Position numbers and translations under genes: made by a program
Notes under the pieces: generated by a model
What the model was told of the DNA's origin: nothing
Database searches by the model: none
Seen by the model: only the letters and a program-made list of their open reading frames with translations
Origin: JACCXG01 sp963834305
Lineage (GTDB): Bacteria; Acidobacteriota; Vicinamibacteria; Vicinamibacterales; 2-12-FULL-66-21
Assembly: GCA_963834305.1 (NCBI GenBank)
Contig: CAWIAX010000003.1
Coordinates: 744,001 to 808,000 of the forward strand
DNA length: 64,000 bases
Direction of reading: 5' to 3'
Shown: positions 9,021 through 19,103 of the stretch, one piece after another
Layout of the letters: each line of letters begins with the position of its first letter
How positions within the stretch are numbered: position 1 is the stretch's first letter

Positions 9021-9215
9021 ATGCAGTCACCGGTTGCCGTTGACGTACTCATCAAGATCGCGCACGCCCGACGCTCCGAGGAGGGGCAGGACCTGCTCGA
9101 GTACGGGCTGCTGGCGGCGCTCATCGCCATCATCGCCATCGGTGCGGTGACGACGGTGGGCAACACCATCACCACAGTTTTCTGGACGACGATTGGCGTT
9201 GCCAGCAGTTTCTAG
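9021..9215 (+). CDS. Flp-type class IVb pilin, second copy
   Basis: This 64-residue prepilin starts at an ATG 8 bases after GGAGGA. The leader ends SEEG and the mature part begins QDLLEYGLLAALIAIIAIGAV, again with Glu +5 and Tyr +6. The hydrophobic core is close to that of the first pilin but the leader and C-terminus (TTVFWTTIGVASSF) differ. Either both subunits enter the fibre or this one is a minor pilin. The prepilin peptidase gene overlaps its 3' end by 23 bases, which suggests translational coupling. Confidence 0.92.
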   Translation: MQSPVAVDVLIKIAHARRSEEGQDLLEYGLLAALIAIIAIGAVTTVGNTITTVFWTTIGVASSF

Positions 9216-9708
9216 CCCGGCGCTCGCCGTCCTTGCGGCGGGCGCGCTCGTGGCCACCATCGTCGACCTCCGCACCCGGCGCATCCCCAACGAGCTGACG
9301 GCCGCCATGGCCGGGACCGGTGTGGGCCTGGCCGCGGCCGGGGTCAGCGGCGTGTCGCTCGGCGGGTCGCTGCTCGGCCTCGCGCTCGGGCTCGCGCTGA
9401 TGATGCCGGGGCACCTCTTCGGCGGAACGGGAGCGGGCGACGTCAAGCTGATGGGCGCCGTCGGCGCCATCGTCGGCCCCGCCCTCGTCGTGAGCGCCTT
9501 TCTCTTCACCGCGGTCGCCGGCGGCGTGCTGGCGGTGGCGGTGGCAGCCCGCCGGCGGCGCCTGGTCGCCACCTTCGCGGGCACGGGACGGCTGATAGCG
9601 GCGGCCGCGGGGCCGCGAGAGGACGTGCGCACCGCGCCGGCCGCACGGCGGTTCGCCTACGGACCGGCCATTGCCGTCGGCAGCGTCCTCGCGGGCCTCA
9701 TCGGGTAG
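9193..9708 (+). CDS. tadV: Prepilin peptidase, TadV/CpaA type (A24 aspartic protease)
   Basis: This membrane aspartic protease cleaves the pilin leader on the cytoplasmic side. At 171 residues it is a peptidase-only form without the N-methyltransferase half of PilD. The two catalytic aspartates are visible in IVDLRTRRIPNE (about residue 25) and in the GxGD motif GTGAGDVKLMGAVG (about 80). Four to six hydrophobic helices follow the family pattern. The start is probably the TTG at 9193 inside the second pilin gene; a later start would trim the first helix. The absence of a methylase domain matters because a methyltransferase-like gene occurs later in the locus. Confidence 0.88.
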   Translation: MALPAVSSPALAVLAAGALVATIVDLRTRRIPNELTAAMAGTGVGLAAAGVSGVSLGGSLLGLALGLALMMPGHLFGGTGAGDVKLMGAVGAIVGPALVVSAFLFTAVAGGVLAVAVAARRRRLVATFAGTGRLIAAAAGPREDVRTAPAARRFAYGPAIAVGSVLAGLIG

Positions 9709-9786
9709 CGGCCAGCCCCTCGCGGACCGGCGGTCAACGCAAGACGATTCAGAACCACGCTCGGGAACGAAAGTCAGGGGACATAT

Positions 9787-10647
9787 ATGCGCAGCCGAAT
9801 CTTTGCCGTTCTCGCCGTCGCCATCCTTGCCGGAGGCGGCCTGGCATACGGAACCTACAACCTCGTGAACAACCAGGCGGCGCCCGCGGCGCAGCTGCAG
9901 ACGACCGGCGTCGTCGTGGCCGCGTCGGACCTCCAGCTCGGCGCCGAGCTCAAAGCCGACGACCTCCGGGTCGCGCAGTTCCCGCAGGGGCAGGCGCCCG
10001 AGGGCGCCTTCTCGAGCACCGAGGAGCTGCTCGGCCGCGGCGTCATCTCGCCGCTCGTCAGGAACGAGCCGATCCTGGCCGGCAAGCTCGCCGCGAAGGA
10101 AGCCGGCGCCGGGCTGCCGCCGATCATTCCCCAGGGCCAGCGCGCGGTCTCGGTCCGCGTCGACGACGTCATCGGCGTGGCGGGCTACGTGCTGCCGGGC
10201 GGCCGCGTGGACGTGCTCACGACCGTGAGCCCGACCGAGCAGCACTCGGACATGACCACCAAGGTGATCCTGTCCAACGTCCAGGTCCTGACCGCCGGCA
10301 CCCGCATCGACCAGGACCAGGAGAACAAGCCGGTCCAGGTCACGGTCGTGACGCTGGTGGTGAATCCGGAGCAGGCCGAGCGCCTCGCGCTCGCCAGCAC
10401 CGAAGGCAAGATTCAGCTGGCGCTGCGCAACCCGCTCGACCAGGGCAATCCCGAGACGCCCGGCATCAAGAAGGCGTCGCTCGTCGGCCCGGTCCGCGTC
10501 GTGGCGGCGGCCACGCGCCGCGCCACCCCGAACCCGCGCTCCTCGAAGGCGCCGCAGGCCGTGACGATGGCGCCGCCGGCGCCGGAAGCGCTGCCGACCG
10601 TGGAGATGATCCGCGGCGACAAGCGCGCCCAGGAAGTGATCAAGTAG
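9787..10647 (+). CDS. cpaB: Flp pilus assembly protein CpaB/RcpC
   Basis: The 286-residue protein starts MRSRIFAVLAVAILAGGGLAYG, a membrane anchor. A SAF domain follows (VVVAASDLQLGAELKADDLRVAQFP), then the RcpC region with VSVRVDDVIGVAGYVLPGGRVDVL, both typical of CpaB. It works in the periplasm with the secretin encoded next. GGGGAC lies upstream of the ATG. The C-terminal 40 residues are Ala- and Pro-rich and not conserved in the family. Confidence 0.92.
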   Translation: MRSRIFAVLAVAILAGGGLAYGTYNLVNNQAAPAAQLQTTGVVVAASDLQLGAELKADDLRVAQFPQGQAPEGAFSSTEELLGRGVISPLVRNEPILAGKLAAKEAGAGLPPIIPQGQRAVSVRVDDVIGVAGYVLPGGRVDVLTTVSPTEQHSDMTTKVILSNVQVLTAGTRIDQDQENKPVQVTVVTLVVNPEQAERLALASTEGKIQLALRNPLDQGNPETPGIKKASLVGPVRVVAAATRRATPNPRSSKAPQAVTMAPPAPEALPTVEMIRGDKRAQEVIK

Positions 10648-10680
10648 ACCCGCGTGATCCCCGTAGACAAAGGACCTAAC

Positions 10681-12895
10681 ATGACTTCGGTATACACGAC
10701 CGCTACCGGCCGCTCGCGGCGCGCCACGAAGGGCAGGCCCGCCTCCACCGCGGCGCTTGTCGTGGCCATCATCGTCATCCTCGTCGCCGCGCCCGGCGCG
10801 CAGCAGCCGGGCCCGCAGGCCCCGCCGTCGTCCGCGTTCGTCGCCGCGGCGTCGAGCAGCGGCGCCGCCGCGCTGCTGGCGGCGCCGACCGGCGTCGACC
10901 TGCTGGTCGGCCGGTCCACCGTGCTCAACATCGGCTCGCCGATCGCCCGCGTCTCGCTGACCGTGCCGGACATCGCCGACGCGATGGTCACCGCGCCCGG
11001 GCAGCTGCTGATTCACGGCAAGCAGCCGGGCACGATTTCGCTGTTCGTGTGGGACCGCGCCGGCGCCATCACGACCTACGAGGTCAACGTCCGCCGCGAC
11101 CTGACGGCGCTCGGCGCGCACCTGCGCCAGCTGTTTCCGGGCGAGCCGATCGAAGCCGTCGGCAGCGGCAAGGACGTCGTCCTGTCGGGCACCGTGTCGG
11201 GCCAGTACGTGATCGACAAGGCGGCGAACGTCGCCGCCGGCTACGTCGAGAAGAAGGAGAACGTCGTCAACCTGCTGCGGCAGCAGGAGGGGGTGGCGTC
11301 CAACCAGGTCATGCTGCGGGTGCGCTTCGCCGAGGTGAGCCGCAGCGCGGTGATGGAGCTCGGGGCGAGCCTGTTCACCGGCCCGACCGGCTACAAGGAC
11401 TGGATCGCGCGGACCACGACGCAGCAGTTCTCGGCGCCGAACTACACCGAGCTGAGCCGCACCGCCGATCTGAGCGACAACCTGACCGGCGCCGAGGGCA
11501 AGTATTCGCTCAGCGACTTCCTCAACATCTTCGTCTTCAACAACAAGTACAACATCGGCACCGTCGTGCGCGCGCTCCAGGAGAAGGGCCTGTTCCAGAG
11601 CCTGGCCGAGCCGAACCTGATCGCGACCAACGGCAAGGAAGCCAGCTTCCTCGCCGGCGGCGAATATCCCTATCCCGGTGGTGCAGGGCGGCGGCAACAC
11701 CAACTCCGTGACGATCATGTTCAAGGAGTTCGGCGTGCGACTGAGCTTCACGCCGACGGTGCTCGGCGGCGACCTCATCAACCTCAAGGTCAAGCCGGAG
11801 GTCAGCTCGCTCGACTTCGCCAACGCGGTCACGGTGTCGGGCTTCCGGGTGCCGTCGCTGTCGACGCGCCGCACCGAGACGGAAGTCGAGCTGCGCGACG
11901 GCCAGACGTTCGCCATCGCCGGGCTGCTCAACAACACCGTGCAGGACTCGATGCGCAAGATTCCCGGCATCGGCGACATCCCGATCCTCGGCTGGCTGTT
12001 CAAGAGCCGCGCGATGCAGAAGGCGCAGACCGAGCTGGTCGTCATGATCACGCCGACCATCGTCCGCCGCGGCCAGACGGGCGTGTCGGAAGGGCTGCCG
12101 TCGCTGGTCGAGCCGTATCTCGGCGCGCCGGCGAAGACGATTCCCAACGCCGATCCCTACGTCGGCTCGCCGCGCTACCCGGCCAACCAGCCCGCCCAGG
12201 GCCCGGGCGGCACCAACGCGCCAGCGCCCGACGCGCAGCCGTCCGCCGCGGCGCAGGATCCCGCCGTGCCGCAGGTGGCGCGCCCGGTCACGAACCCCGC
12301 GGCGACGCAGGCCAGCCAGGCGGCGCCGGCCGCCGCGTCAGCCCCACTCGCCAGCCGTCCGGTGTCGCCCGCCGTCGTGACGCCGCCGCCGGCGATGCAT
12401 GCGGCGGCTCCGGCGCCGCCCGCCGTCCCGGCGCCCGCCGCGGAGCCAGCCCCGGCGCCCACGAAAGAGGAGCTGAAGGCGCTGAAGCAGGCGCGTGAAG
12501 AGGAGCGCAAGGCCGCCGAAGCTGCCGCGAAGGGGCAGGCCGAGCAGGACAAGCGCGACGCCGCGGCGCAGAAAGAGGCGGCCAGGGCCGAAGAGAAGCG
12601 CGCCGCCGAGCAGGCGCGCCTCGATGCCGAGCAGGCCCGGCGTGATGCCGAGCAGGCCCGCAAGGACGAAGCGGCGCGCGCCCAGGCGGAGAAGCTGGCG
12701 AAGGAGCGCGAGAAGCGCGAAGCCGAGGAAGCCCGGATCCGCGAGAAGCGCGACGAGGAAGCCGCCCGCCGCAAGGCTGCCGAGGACCTCAAGCGTGACC
12801 AGGCGCTCTCCGAGGCGAGCACCCGCCTCAAGCAGGCGCAGGCGCAGTACCAGGCGGAACTCGAAAAGGCCGAGAAGAATGCGCCCCGCCAGTAA
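10681..12895 (+). CDS. cpaC: Tad secretin CpaC/RcpA with a long C-terminal coiled-coil extension (one frameshift)
   Basis: This is the outer-membrane pore of the pilus, reconstructed as about 737 residues. A signal or anchor segment is followed by the N-domain (VGRSTVLNIGSPIARVSLTVPDIADA) and BON-like repeats. The secretin core is FLAGGEYPYP, VRLSFTPTVLGGDLINLKVKPEVS and IPGIGDIPILGWLFKS. An extra C in TATCCCGG near 11675 breaks the frame inside the core; removing it gives EYPYPVVQGGG. After the core come about 90 Pro/Ala-rich residues and then about 150 residues of Lys/Glu/Arg/Ala coiled coil. I know of no such tail in standard CpaC. Confidence 0.88.
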
Positions 12896-12927
12896 GGCGA
12901 CGTGGGGCGGGTAAGCAGGTAACCACC

Positions 12928-14110
12928 ATGGCACAGCTCGCGGCATCCATCGTCAGCCACGACGAAGAGTTCAGACGGCAGGTCTCCCGGCTGCTTCGGG
13001 CCGGCGGCGTTCCGGTCGCAGTCGTCGAGGGGCGGGTCGAAGGGGCCGCCCCCGACGTCTTTGTCGTCGACATCCGGACCGACCAGTCCTCCGGCATGGC
13101 CGCCATCGAGCGGCTGCGCGCCGGCCACGGCGGCGTCGCGGTCTTCGCCATCGCGGCGACGGCCGAACCCGACCTGATCCTCCAGGCCATGCGCGCCGGC
13201 GCCAACGAGTTCTTCCCCTGGCTGCCCGGCGGCCAGACCCAGGCCTCGCGGGCGATGGAAGAGTCGTTTCACGGCGCGGTGCGCCGGATGGCGGCACGCC
13301 GCGAGGCGACGTCCGCCGGCGGCAAGCAGCCCTGCGTCACCCACGTCTTCCTCGGCGCCAAGGGAGGCGCCGGCACGACGACGGTCTCCGTCAACTGCGC
13401 GGTGGAAGTCGCCCGGCTGTCGAAGCGGCCGACCATCATCGTCGATCTCAAGCCGTGTCTCGGCGAGGTCGCGCTGTTCCTCGGCGTCCGCCCGCGGTTC
13501 ACGGTGCTCGACGCCATCGAGAACCTGCACCGGCTCGACAAGGACTTCCTGCGCGAGCTGGTCTCGAAGCACAAGTCCGGCCTCGACATCCTGGCGGGAT
13601 CGGATCAGTTCGACCGTCCGGGAGCGCCAGGACGCGGGCGCGGTCGAGGAGCTGCTGCGCGTGCTGGCGCGGATGTACGAGCACATCGTCATCGACGTCG
13701 GCAACACGATCAATGCCTGCGCGGTGGCGGCGCTCTACGCCGCCGAAACGGTCTTCCTGGTGACCAATCCCGACGTGCCCTCCATCCGCAACTCGCAGCG
13801 GCTGGTCGACCGCGTCCGCCAGCTCGGCGCCGGCAGCGAGCGCGTCAAGGTGCTGCTCAACCGCGTCTCCGACCAGCACCTGATTGCGCCCAAGCAGATC
13901 GAGACCGCGCTCGGCTACGGCATCCACCACACGTTTTCGAGCGACTACCGCACGGTGTCCACGGCGCTGAACTCCGGCGTGCCGCTCGTCCTGACCAACC
14001 AGTCGGAGCTGGCCACCCAGTTCGGCAGCTTCACCCGCCAGCTCCTCGGGCTGCGCGACGACGTGCGGGCCGAGCCGGAGAAGCGCCGGGCGTTTCTCGG
14101 GATTCTCTGA
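12928..14110 (+). CDS. cpaE: Pilus localisation ATPase CpaE/TadZ (one frameshift)
   Basis: The MinD/ParA-like protein is about 393 residues. An atypical receiver domain (residues 1-110) starts AASIVSHDEEFRRQVSRLL and includes VFVVDIRT. A deviant Walker A motif, GAKGGAGTTTVSVN, then IIVDLKPCLGEVALFLG identify the SIMIBI ATPase fold. An extra G in CCGGGAG near 13621 shifts the frame; correcting it gives SDQFDRPERQDAGAVEELL. TadZ proteins position the Tad apparatus in the cell. It lies between the secretin and the secretion ATPase, as in other tad operons. Confidence 0.9.
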
Positions 14111-14125
14111 GTCAAGGAACCGTAA

Positions 14126-15473
14126 ATGACCCTAGGGCTGACCACACCGTCCTCCACCACTCCCGCACCGGCCCGGCCGGCCCGGGTCGATGCCGCGCGC
14201 CCGCAGTACCTCGAGCTCAAGGCCAACGTCCATCGCAAGCTGCTGAACCGGCTGAACCTCGAGGCGCTGGCCAGCGCCGATCGGACGCGCGCCGAGGCGG
14301 AGATCCGCACGCTGCTGTTCGACCTGCTCGCCGAGGAGGGCACGCCGCTCAGCATGGCCGAGCGCGAAGTGTTCCTCGGCGACGTCATCGACGAGGTCTT
14401 CGGCCTCGGGCCGCTCGAGCCGCTGCTGCGCGATCCGGACGGTCAGCGACATCCTCGTCAACACCTACAAGTTCGTCTACGTCGAGCGCGCCGGCAAGCT
14501 CGAGCGCCAGCCGACGACGTTCCAGGACGACCAGCACCTGCTGCGGGTCATCGATCGCATCGTGAGCGGCGTCGGCCGCCGCGTCGACGACAGCTCGCCG
14601 ATGGTCGACGCGCGCCTGCCCGACGGCTCGCGCGTCAACGCGATCATCCCGCCGCTGGCCGTCGACGGCCCGCTGCTCTCGATCCGCCGCTTTCCGGCGG
14701 AGCGGCTCAAGGCGGAGGACCTCGTCACGTTCCGCTCGATGACGCGGCCGATGCTCGAGTTCCTCGAGCACTGCGTCCGCGCCAAGCTGAACATGCTGAT
14801 CAGCGGCGGCACCGGCGCCGGCAAGACGACGCTGCTGAACGTGCTGTCGGGCTTCATCTCCGAGCGCGAGCGCATCGTCACCATCGAGGACGCCGCCGAG
14901 CTGCAGCTGCACCAGGAGCACGTGGCGCGGCTCGAGACCCGGCCGCCGAACGTCGAGGGCAAGGGCGCCATCCGCCAGCGCCAGCTGCTGATCAACGCCC
15001 TGCGCATGCGCCCCGACCGCATCGTCGTCGGCGAGACGCGCGGCGAGGAAGCGCTCGACATGCTGCAGGCGATGAACACCGGCCACGACGGCTCGCTGAC
15101 CACGGTGCACGCCAACACGCCGCGCGACGCGCTGTCGCGAATCGAGACGATGATCGCGATGGGCGCGACCAACCTGCCCGAGCGGGCGATGCGCCAGCAG
15201 ATCGCCGCGGCCATCCAGATCGTCATCCAGCAGTCGCGCATGAGCGACGGCACCCGCAAGGTGACCAGCATCTCGGAGATCACCGGCATGGAAGGGGACG
15301 TCATCACCATGCAGGAGATCTTCGCGTTCGAGAAGCTCGGCCTGACGCAGGACGGCAAGGTGATCGGCCGGTTCCGCGCGACCGGCGTCCGGCCGAAGGC
15401 GTGCGAGCGGCTCAAGGCGTCGGGCATTCACCTGCCGCCCGACATGTTCGAGGGCGTGACGGAGGTGAAGTGA
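14126..15473 (+). CDS. cpaF: Pilus secretion ATPase CpaF/TadA (one frameshift)
   Basis: This hexameric AAA+ type II/IV secretion ATPase powers pilin assembly and is reconstructed as about 448 residues. The N-terminal domain ends FGLGPLEPLLRDP. An extra G in GATCCGGACGG near 14437 breaks the frame, after which VSDILVNTYKFVYVERAGKL continues. Walker A is ISGGTGAGKTTLLN, the Asp box is IVTIEDAAELQL, and RPDRIVVGETRGEEALDMLQ and the His-box TGHDGSLTTVHANTPRDAL follow. Its stop overlaps the tadB start. Confidence 0.92.
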
Positions 15474-16454
15474 TGGTGCTGCTGGTGGTCTTCCTGGCGT
15501 TCGTGCTCGGCGTGGCGCTGGTGATCGGCGGCTATACCGCCGTCACCCGGCTGCCGCAGGCGCTCGAGCAGCGGCGGCTCGATCGCCGGCTGATGGAGCT
15601 GTCGGCGCCGCCCGACGCCGACGCGGCGCCGCAGGAGAGCCGCGGCATCGTCAAGGCGCTGCACGTCGGCACCCTGCCCGCGTTCGATCGGCTGATGGCG
15701 GAACACGACGCGGGGTTCCGCGCTCAGCCTGTGGATCGACCAGTCGGGCGTCAAGGCCAGCCTGAGCGGGGTGTTCCTGGTGGCCGCCGGCCTCGCGGTG
15801 CTGATGGCCTTCGTGGCCGGCGCGGTCGTCGGCTCGAAGTGGGGCTGGCCGGTCGGCGCGGCGCTCGGCTTCGCGATGCCGTTCCTCTACCTGAAGTCGA
15901 AGCGGACCCGCCGGATGCGGACGTTCGAGGAACAGTTTCCCGAGGGGCTCGACCTGATTGCGCGCGCGCTCAAGGCGGGGCACGCCTTCGCGACCGGGCT
16001 GAAGATGGTGGCCGACGAGATGCCCGAGCCGGTCGGTCCCGAGTTCCGCAAGACGTTCGACGAGCAGAACTTCGGCCTGCCGCTCAAGGACGCGCTCGAC
16101 AACCTGACCCACCGCGTGCCGCACCTCGACGTGCGGTTCTTCGCGACGGCGGTGCTGATCCAGCGCGAGACCGGCGGCAACCTCTCGGAGATCCTCGAGA
16201 ACCTGGCGCACGTCGTGCGCGAGCGCTTCAAGATCCTGCGCCAGGTGCGGGTCTACACCGCGCACGGCCGGTTCACCGGCTACGTGCTGCTGGCGCTGCC
16301 CGCGGTGCTGTGCATCGCCCTGGCGTTCATCAACCCCGACCACATGAACCTGCTGTTCCGCAACTCCATGGGCCAGATGATGCTCGGCGGAGCGCTGGTG
16401 ATGCAGTTCATCGGCTACATGTGGATCAAGCAGGTCATCAAGATCGAGGTGTAG
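15473..16454 (+). CDS. tadB: Inner-membrane platform protein TadB (one frameshift)
   Basis: This GspF-like platform protein is about 326 residues after correction. It has an N-terminal membrane helix (VLLVVFLAFVLGVALVIGGY), then an extra T in GGGTTCCG near 15716. In the shifted frame two more helices precede the type II secretion F domain (FEEQFPEGLDLIARALKAGH, RETGGNLSEILENLAHVVRE). A C-terminal helix and IKIEV end follow. ATG at 15473 overlaps the cpaF TGA; GTG one codon earlier is an alternative start. With TadC it couples CpaF to pilin insertion. Confidence 0.9.
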
Positions 16455-16455
16455 C

Positions 16456-17374
16456 GTGGCGATGCTCCTGCCGCTCCTGGCGTTCGTGTTCGGATCGCTC
16501 ATCATCACCGCAGCCGCGCTCGTGCTGCTGCCCAACCGCGCCGCGGTCATCGACCGCCGCCTCGAGGAACTGCTCTCGGGGGCGGAGCCGGACGAGCCGG
16601 TGCGCAAGCCCCGCCTCGAAGGGCTGATCGGCTTCGTCAAGCGGGTCGGCGAGAAGGCGCCGCGGTCGCCGAAGGAAATGGGCTCGCTGCGGCTGCGCCT
16701 GGTGCAGGCCGGCTACCGGCGGGAAGAGGCGCTGACGGTGTTCTTCGGCATCCGGATCGTCTTCGCGCTGGGGCTGTTCGCCCTGTTCGCGACGTCGCTC
16801 CTGACCAAGCCGAACCTGATGTTCGCGATGGGCGGCCTCGCCCTCGGCTACCTGCTGCCGGGCATGGCGCTGGCGCGGATGGCCAAGGCGCCGCGCGCAC
16901 CGGATCCGCCTGTCGCTCGCCGACATGCTCGACCTGCTGGTCGTCAGCGTCGAGGCCGGCCTCGGGCTGGACCAGGCCATCTCGCGGGTCGGCGCCGAGC
17001 TCGCCTTTGCCTATCCCGAGCTGTCCGACGAGCTCCGCCTGATCAACCTCGAGCTGCGGGCCGGCAAGGCGCGCTCGGAGGCGCTGCGGAACCTGGCGGA
17101 CCGCACCGGGGTGGACGACCTCAGCTCGCTGGTGACCATGCTGATCCAGACGGACAAGTTTGGCACGAGCGTCGCACAGTCGCTGCGTGTCTACTCCGAG
17201 ACGCTGCGCACGAAGCGGCGTCAGCGGGCCGAGGAAGCGGCGGCCAAGACCGGCGTGAAAATGGTGTTTCCGCTGGTCTTCTGCATCTTCCCGGCAATCT
17301 GGGTCGTCACCATCGGCCCGGCGGCCATCAGGTTCGTGACCGTCCTGTTCCCGCTGATCGAAAAACAGAAATAG
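16456..17374 (+). CDS. tadC: Inner-membrane platform protein TadC (one frameshift)
   Basis: This is the second GspF-family platform subunit, about 305 residues. N-terminal and central hydrophobic helices (MLLPLLAFVFGSLIITAAALV, VFFGIRIVFALGLFALFATS) are followed by a +1 shift near 16900. The second frame gives IRLSLADMLDLLVVSVEAGL, LIQTDKFGTSVAQSLRVYSE and a C-terminal helix VFPLVFCIFPAIWVVTIGPA, all typical of TadC. GTG at 16456 lies one base after the tadB stop. Confidence 0.9.
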
Positions 17375-17395
17375 GATTCCGGCCCGAGTTTTGTC

Positions 17396-17758
17396 ATGCC
17401 GCTCATCGCGAAGAATCTGAACACCGGCGTGGTGGTGGCCGACAACGTGGCGGTCGCCGACACCCGCGCGACGCGCGCGGTGGGGCTGCTGACCCGGAGC
17501 GCCCTCGAGCCTGGCGAGGCGCTGTGGATCGTGCCCAGCCGCGGCGTCCACACCTGCGGGATGCGCTTCGCCATCGACGTCGTGGCGCTCGACGACCACG
17601 GGGTGGTGGTCGACGCCGTCACGGCGCTCAGGCCCTGGCGGATCCGGCTGCCGCGGCGGGGAACCGCCGGGGTGCTCGAGCTGCCGGCCGGCGCCCTGGA
17701 GGCGTCCGGCACGCGCCTCGGCCACACCATCGAGCTCGCCGGCGGAGGTGGCCAGTGA
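17396..17758 (+). CDS. DUF192 (COG1430) family protein
   Basis: The 120-residue protein carries the DUF192 pattern: removal of an N-terminal strand region, GLLTRSALEPGEALWIVPSR, then HTCGMRFAIDVVALDDHGVV and VLELPAGALEASG. The family folds as a small beta-barrel and has no established function. Unlike many members it has no signal peptide. It is embedded in the tad locus 21 bases after tadC and overlaps the next gene as GTGA, so it is part of the operon. Confidence 0.85.
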   Translation: MPLIAKNLNTGVVVADNVAVADTRATRAVGLLTRSALEPGEALWIVPSRGVHTCGMRFAIDVVALDDHGVVVDAVTALRPWRIRLPRRGTAGVLELPAGALEASGTRLGHTIELAGGGGQ

Positions 17759-19103
17759 GCGCGGCCGCGCCTGCCGCCCGGCCGGTCACCAGCGAGTCGT
17801 CGTTCTCGGCCCAGCCGACGCCGCCGCCGCCGCCGGCGACGATCGCGGAGACCGGGCTGCATCCGGACACGCTGTCCCAGCTGCTGCTGAAGACGCTGGT
17901 CGGCGGCGAGGCCACCGGGACGCATCCTGGCGGAGAAGCTGCGCCTGCCCTATTCGGTGCTGGACGCGCTGGTGCAGCACGCCCGCGTCGAGAAGCTCGT
18001 CGAGGTCCGCGGCGCCAGCGGCACCGGCACCGCCGGCTACCGCTACATCCTCACCGACCTCGGCCGCGACCGCGCGATGCAGTTCTTCGAGGTGTCGCGC
18101 TACGTCGGCCCGGCACCGGTGCCGCTCGCCCAGTACAACGCCTACGTGCGCGCGTGCATGGCGTCGCGCCCCTACGTCGACCGCGACCGGCTGGCGACCG
18201 GCTTCGACCAGCTGATCGTCGGCAAGGGGATGCTCGACCTGCTCGGCCCGGCGGTCAACTCGGGCAAGTCGCTCTTCCTCTACGGCGCGCCCGGGCAACG
18301 GCAAGACCGTCGTCGCCGAAGGCATCGGCCGCGCGCTCGGCACCGAGATGTACGTGCCGCACGCGATCGACGTGGACGGCCAGACGATTACCACCTTCGA
18401 CGCGGTCAACCACCAACCGATCGAGTCGGCGGCCCAGACGCTCAGCGTCGTCGCCTCGGCGTCGCTCGACCGCCGCTGGGAGAAGATCCAGCGCCCGGTG
18501 GTGGTCGTCGGCGGCGAGCTGACGCTCGAGATGCTCGACCTGACGTTCAATCCGATCTCGAAGTTCTACGAGGCGCCGATCCAGATGAAGGCCAACGGCG
18601 GCGTCTTCGTCGTCGACGACTTCGGGCGCCAGCGGATTCCGCCGCGCGACCTGCTGAACCGCTGGATCGTGCCGCTCGAGAGCCGCGTCGACTTCCTGAC
18701 GCTGCACACCGGCCGCAAGTTCGAGATCCCGTTCAACGTCCTCATCGTCTTTGCCACCAACCTGCAGCCGGCGTCGCTCGCCGACGAGGCGTTCCTGCGC
18801 CGCATCCCGTACAAGATCGTCGCGAAGAACCCGACGGTGGACGAGTACTGCCAGATCTTCGAGCTCAACTGCCGCAAGCGCAGCCTGGCCTTCGACCCGG
18901 TCATGGTCGAGTACCTGCTGCGCAAGTACTACCAGCCGCGCCGCCTGCAGATGCGCGCCTGCCACCCGCGCGATCTCGTGGAGCAGGTCGTCAACATGTG
19001 CCGCTACCAGAACCGCGAACCGGTGATCACGCGGGAGCTGCTCGACGCGGCGTGCGCCAGCTATTTCATCGAAGAGACCGAGTCCCAGGGGGCGGAGCCA
19101 TGA
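17755..19103 (+). CDS. AAA-type ATPase of the tad locus (two frameshifts)
   Basis: About 448 residues are reconstructed from three frames, with +1 shifts near 17921 and 18293. A Pro-rich N-terminus and a winged-helix-like region (LRLPYSVLDALVQHARVEKL, then GTAGYRYILTDLGRDRAMQF) precede the ATPase. Walker A is LYGAPGNGKTVVAEG, Walker B-like GGVFVVDDFGRQRI, sensor 1 VLIVFATNLQP, and an arginine pair FLRRIPYKI. It resembles AAA proteins annotated as predicted ATPases with chaperone activity. A role in pilus assembly is inferred from position only. The GTG start overlaps the DUF192 stop and its own stop overlaps the next ATG. Confidence 0.78.

Noticed and set aside
9169..12147. 992-codon open frame on the minus strand
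   Set aside because: Shadow of tadV, cpaB and cpaC, which carry family motifs in order on the plus strand.
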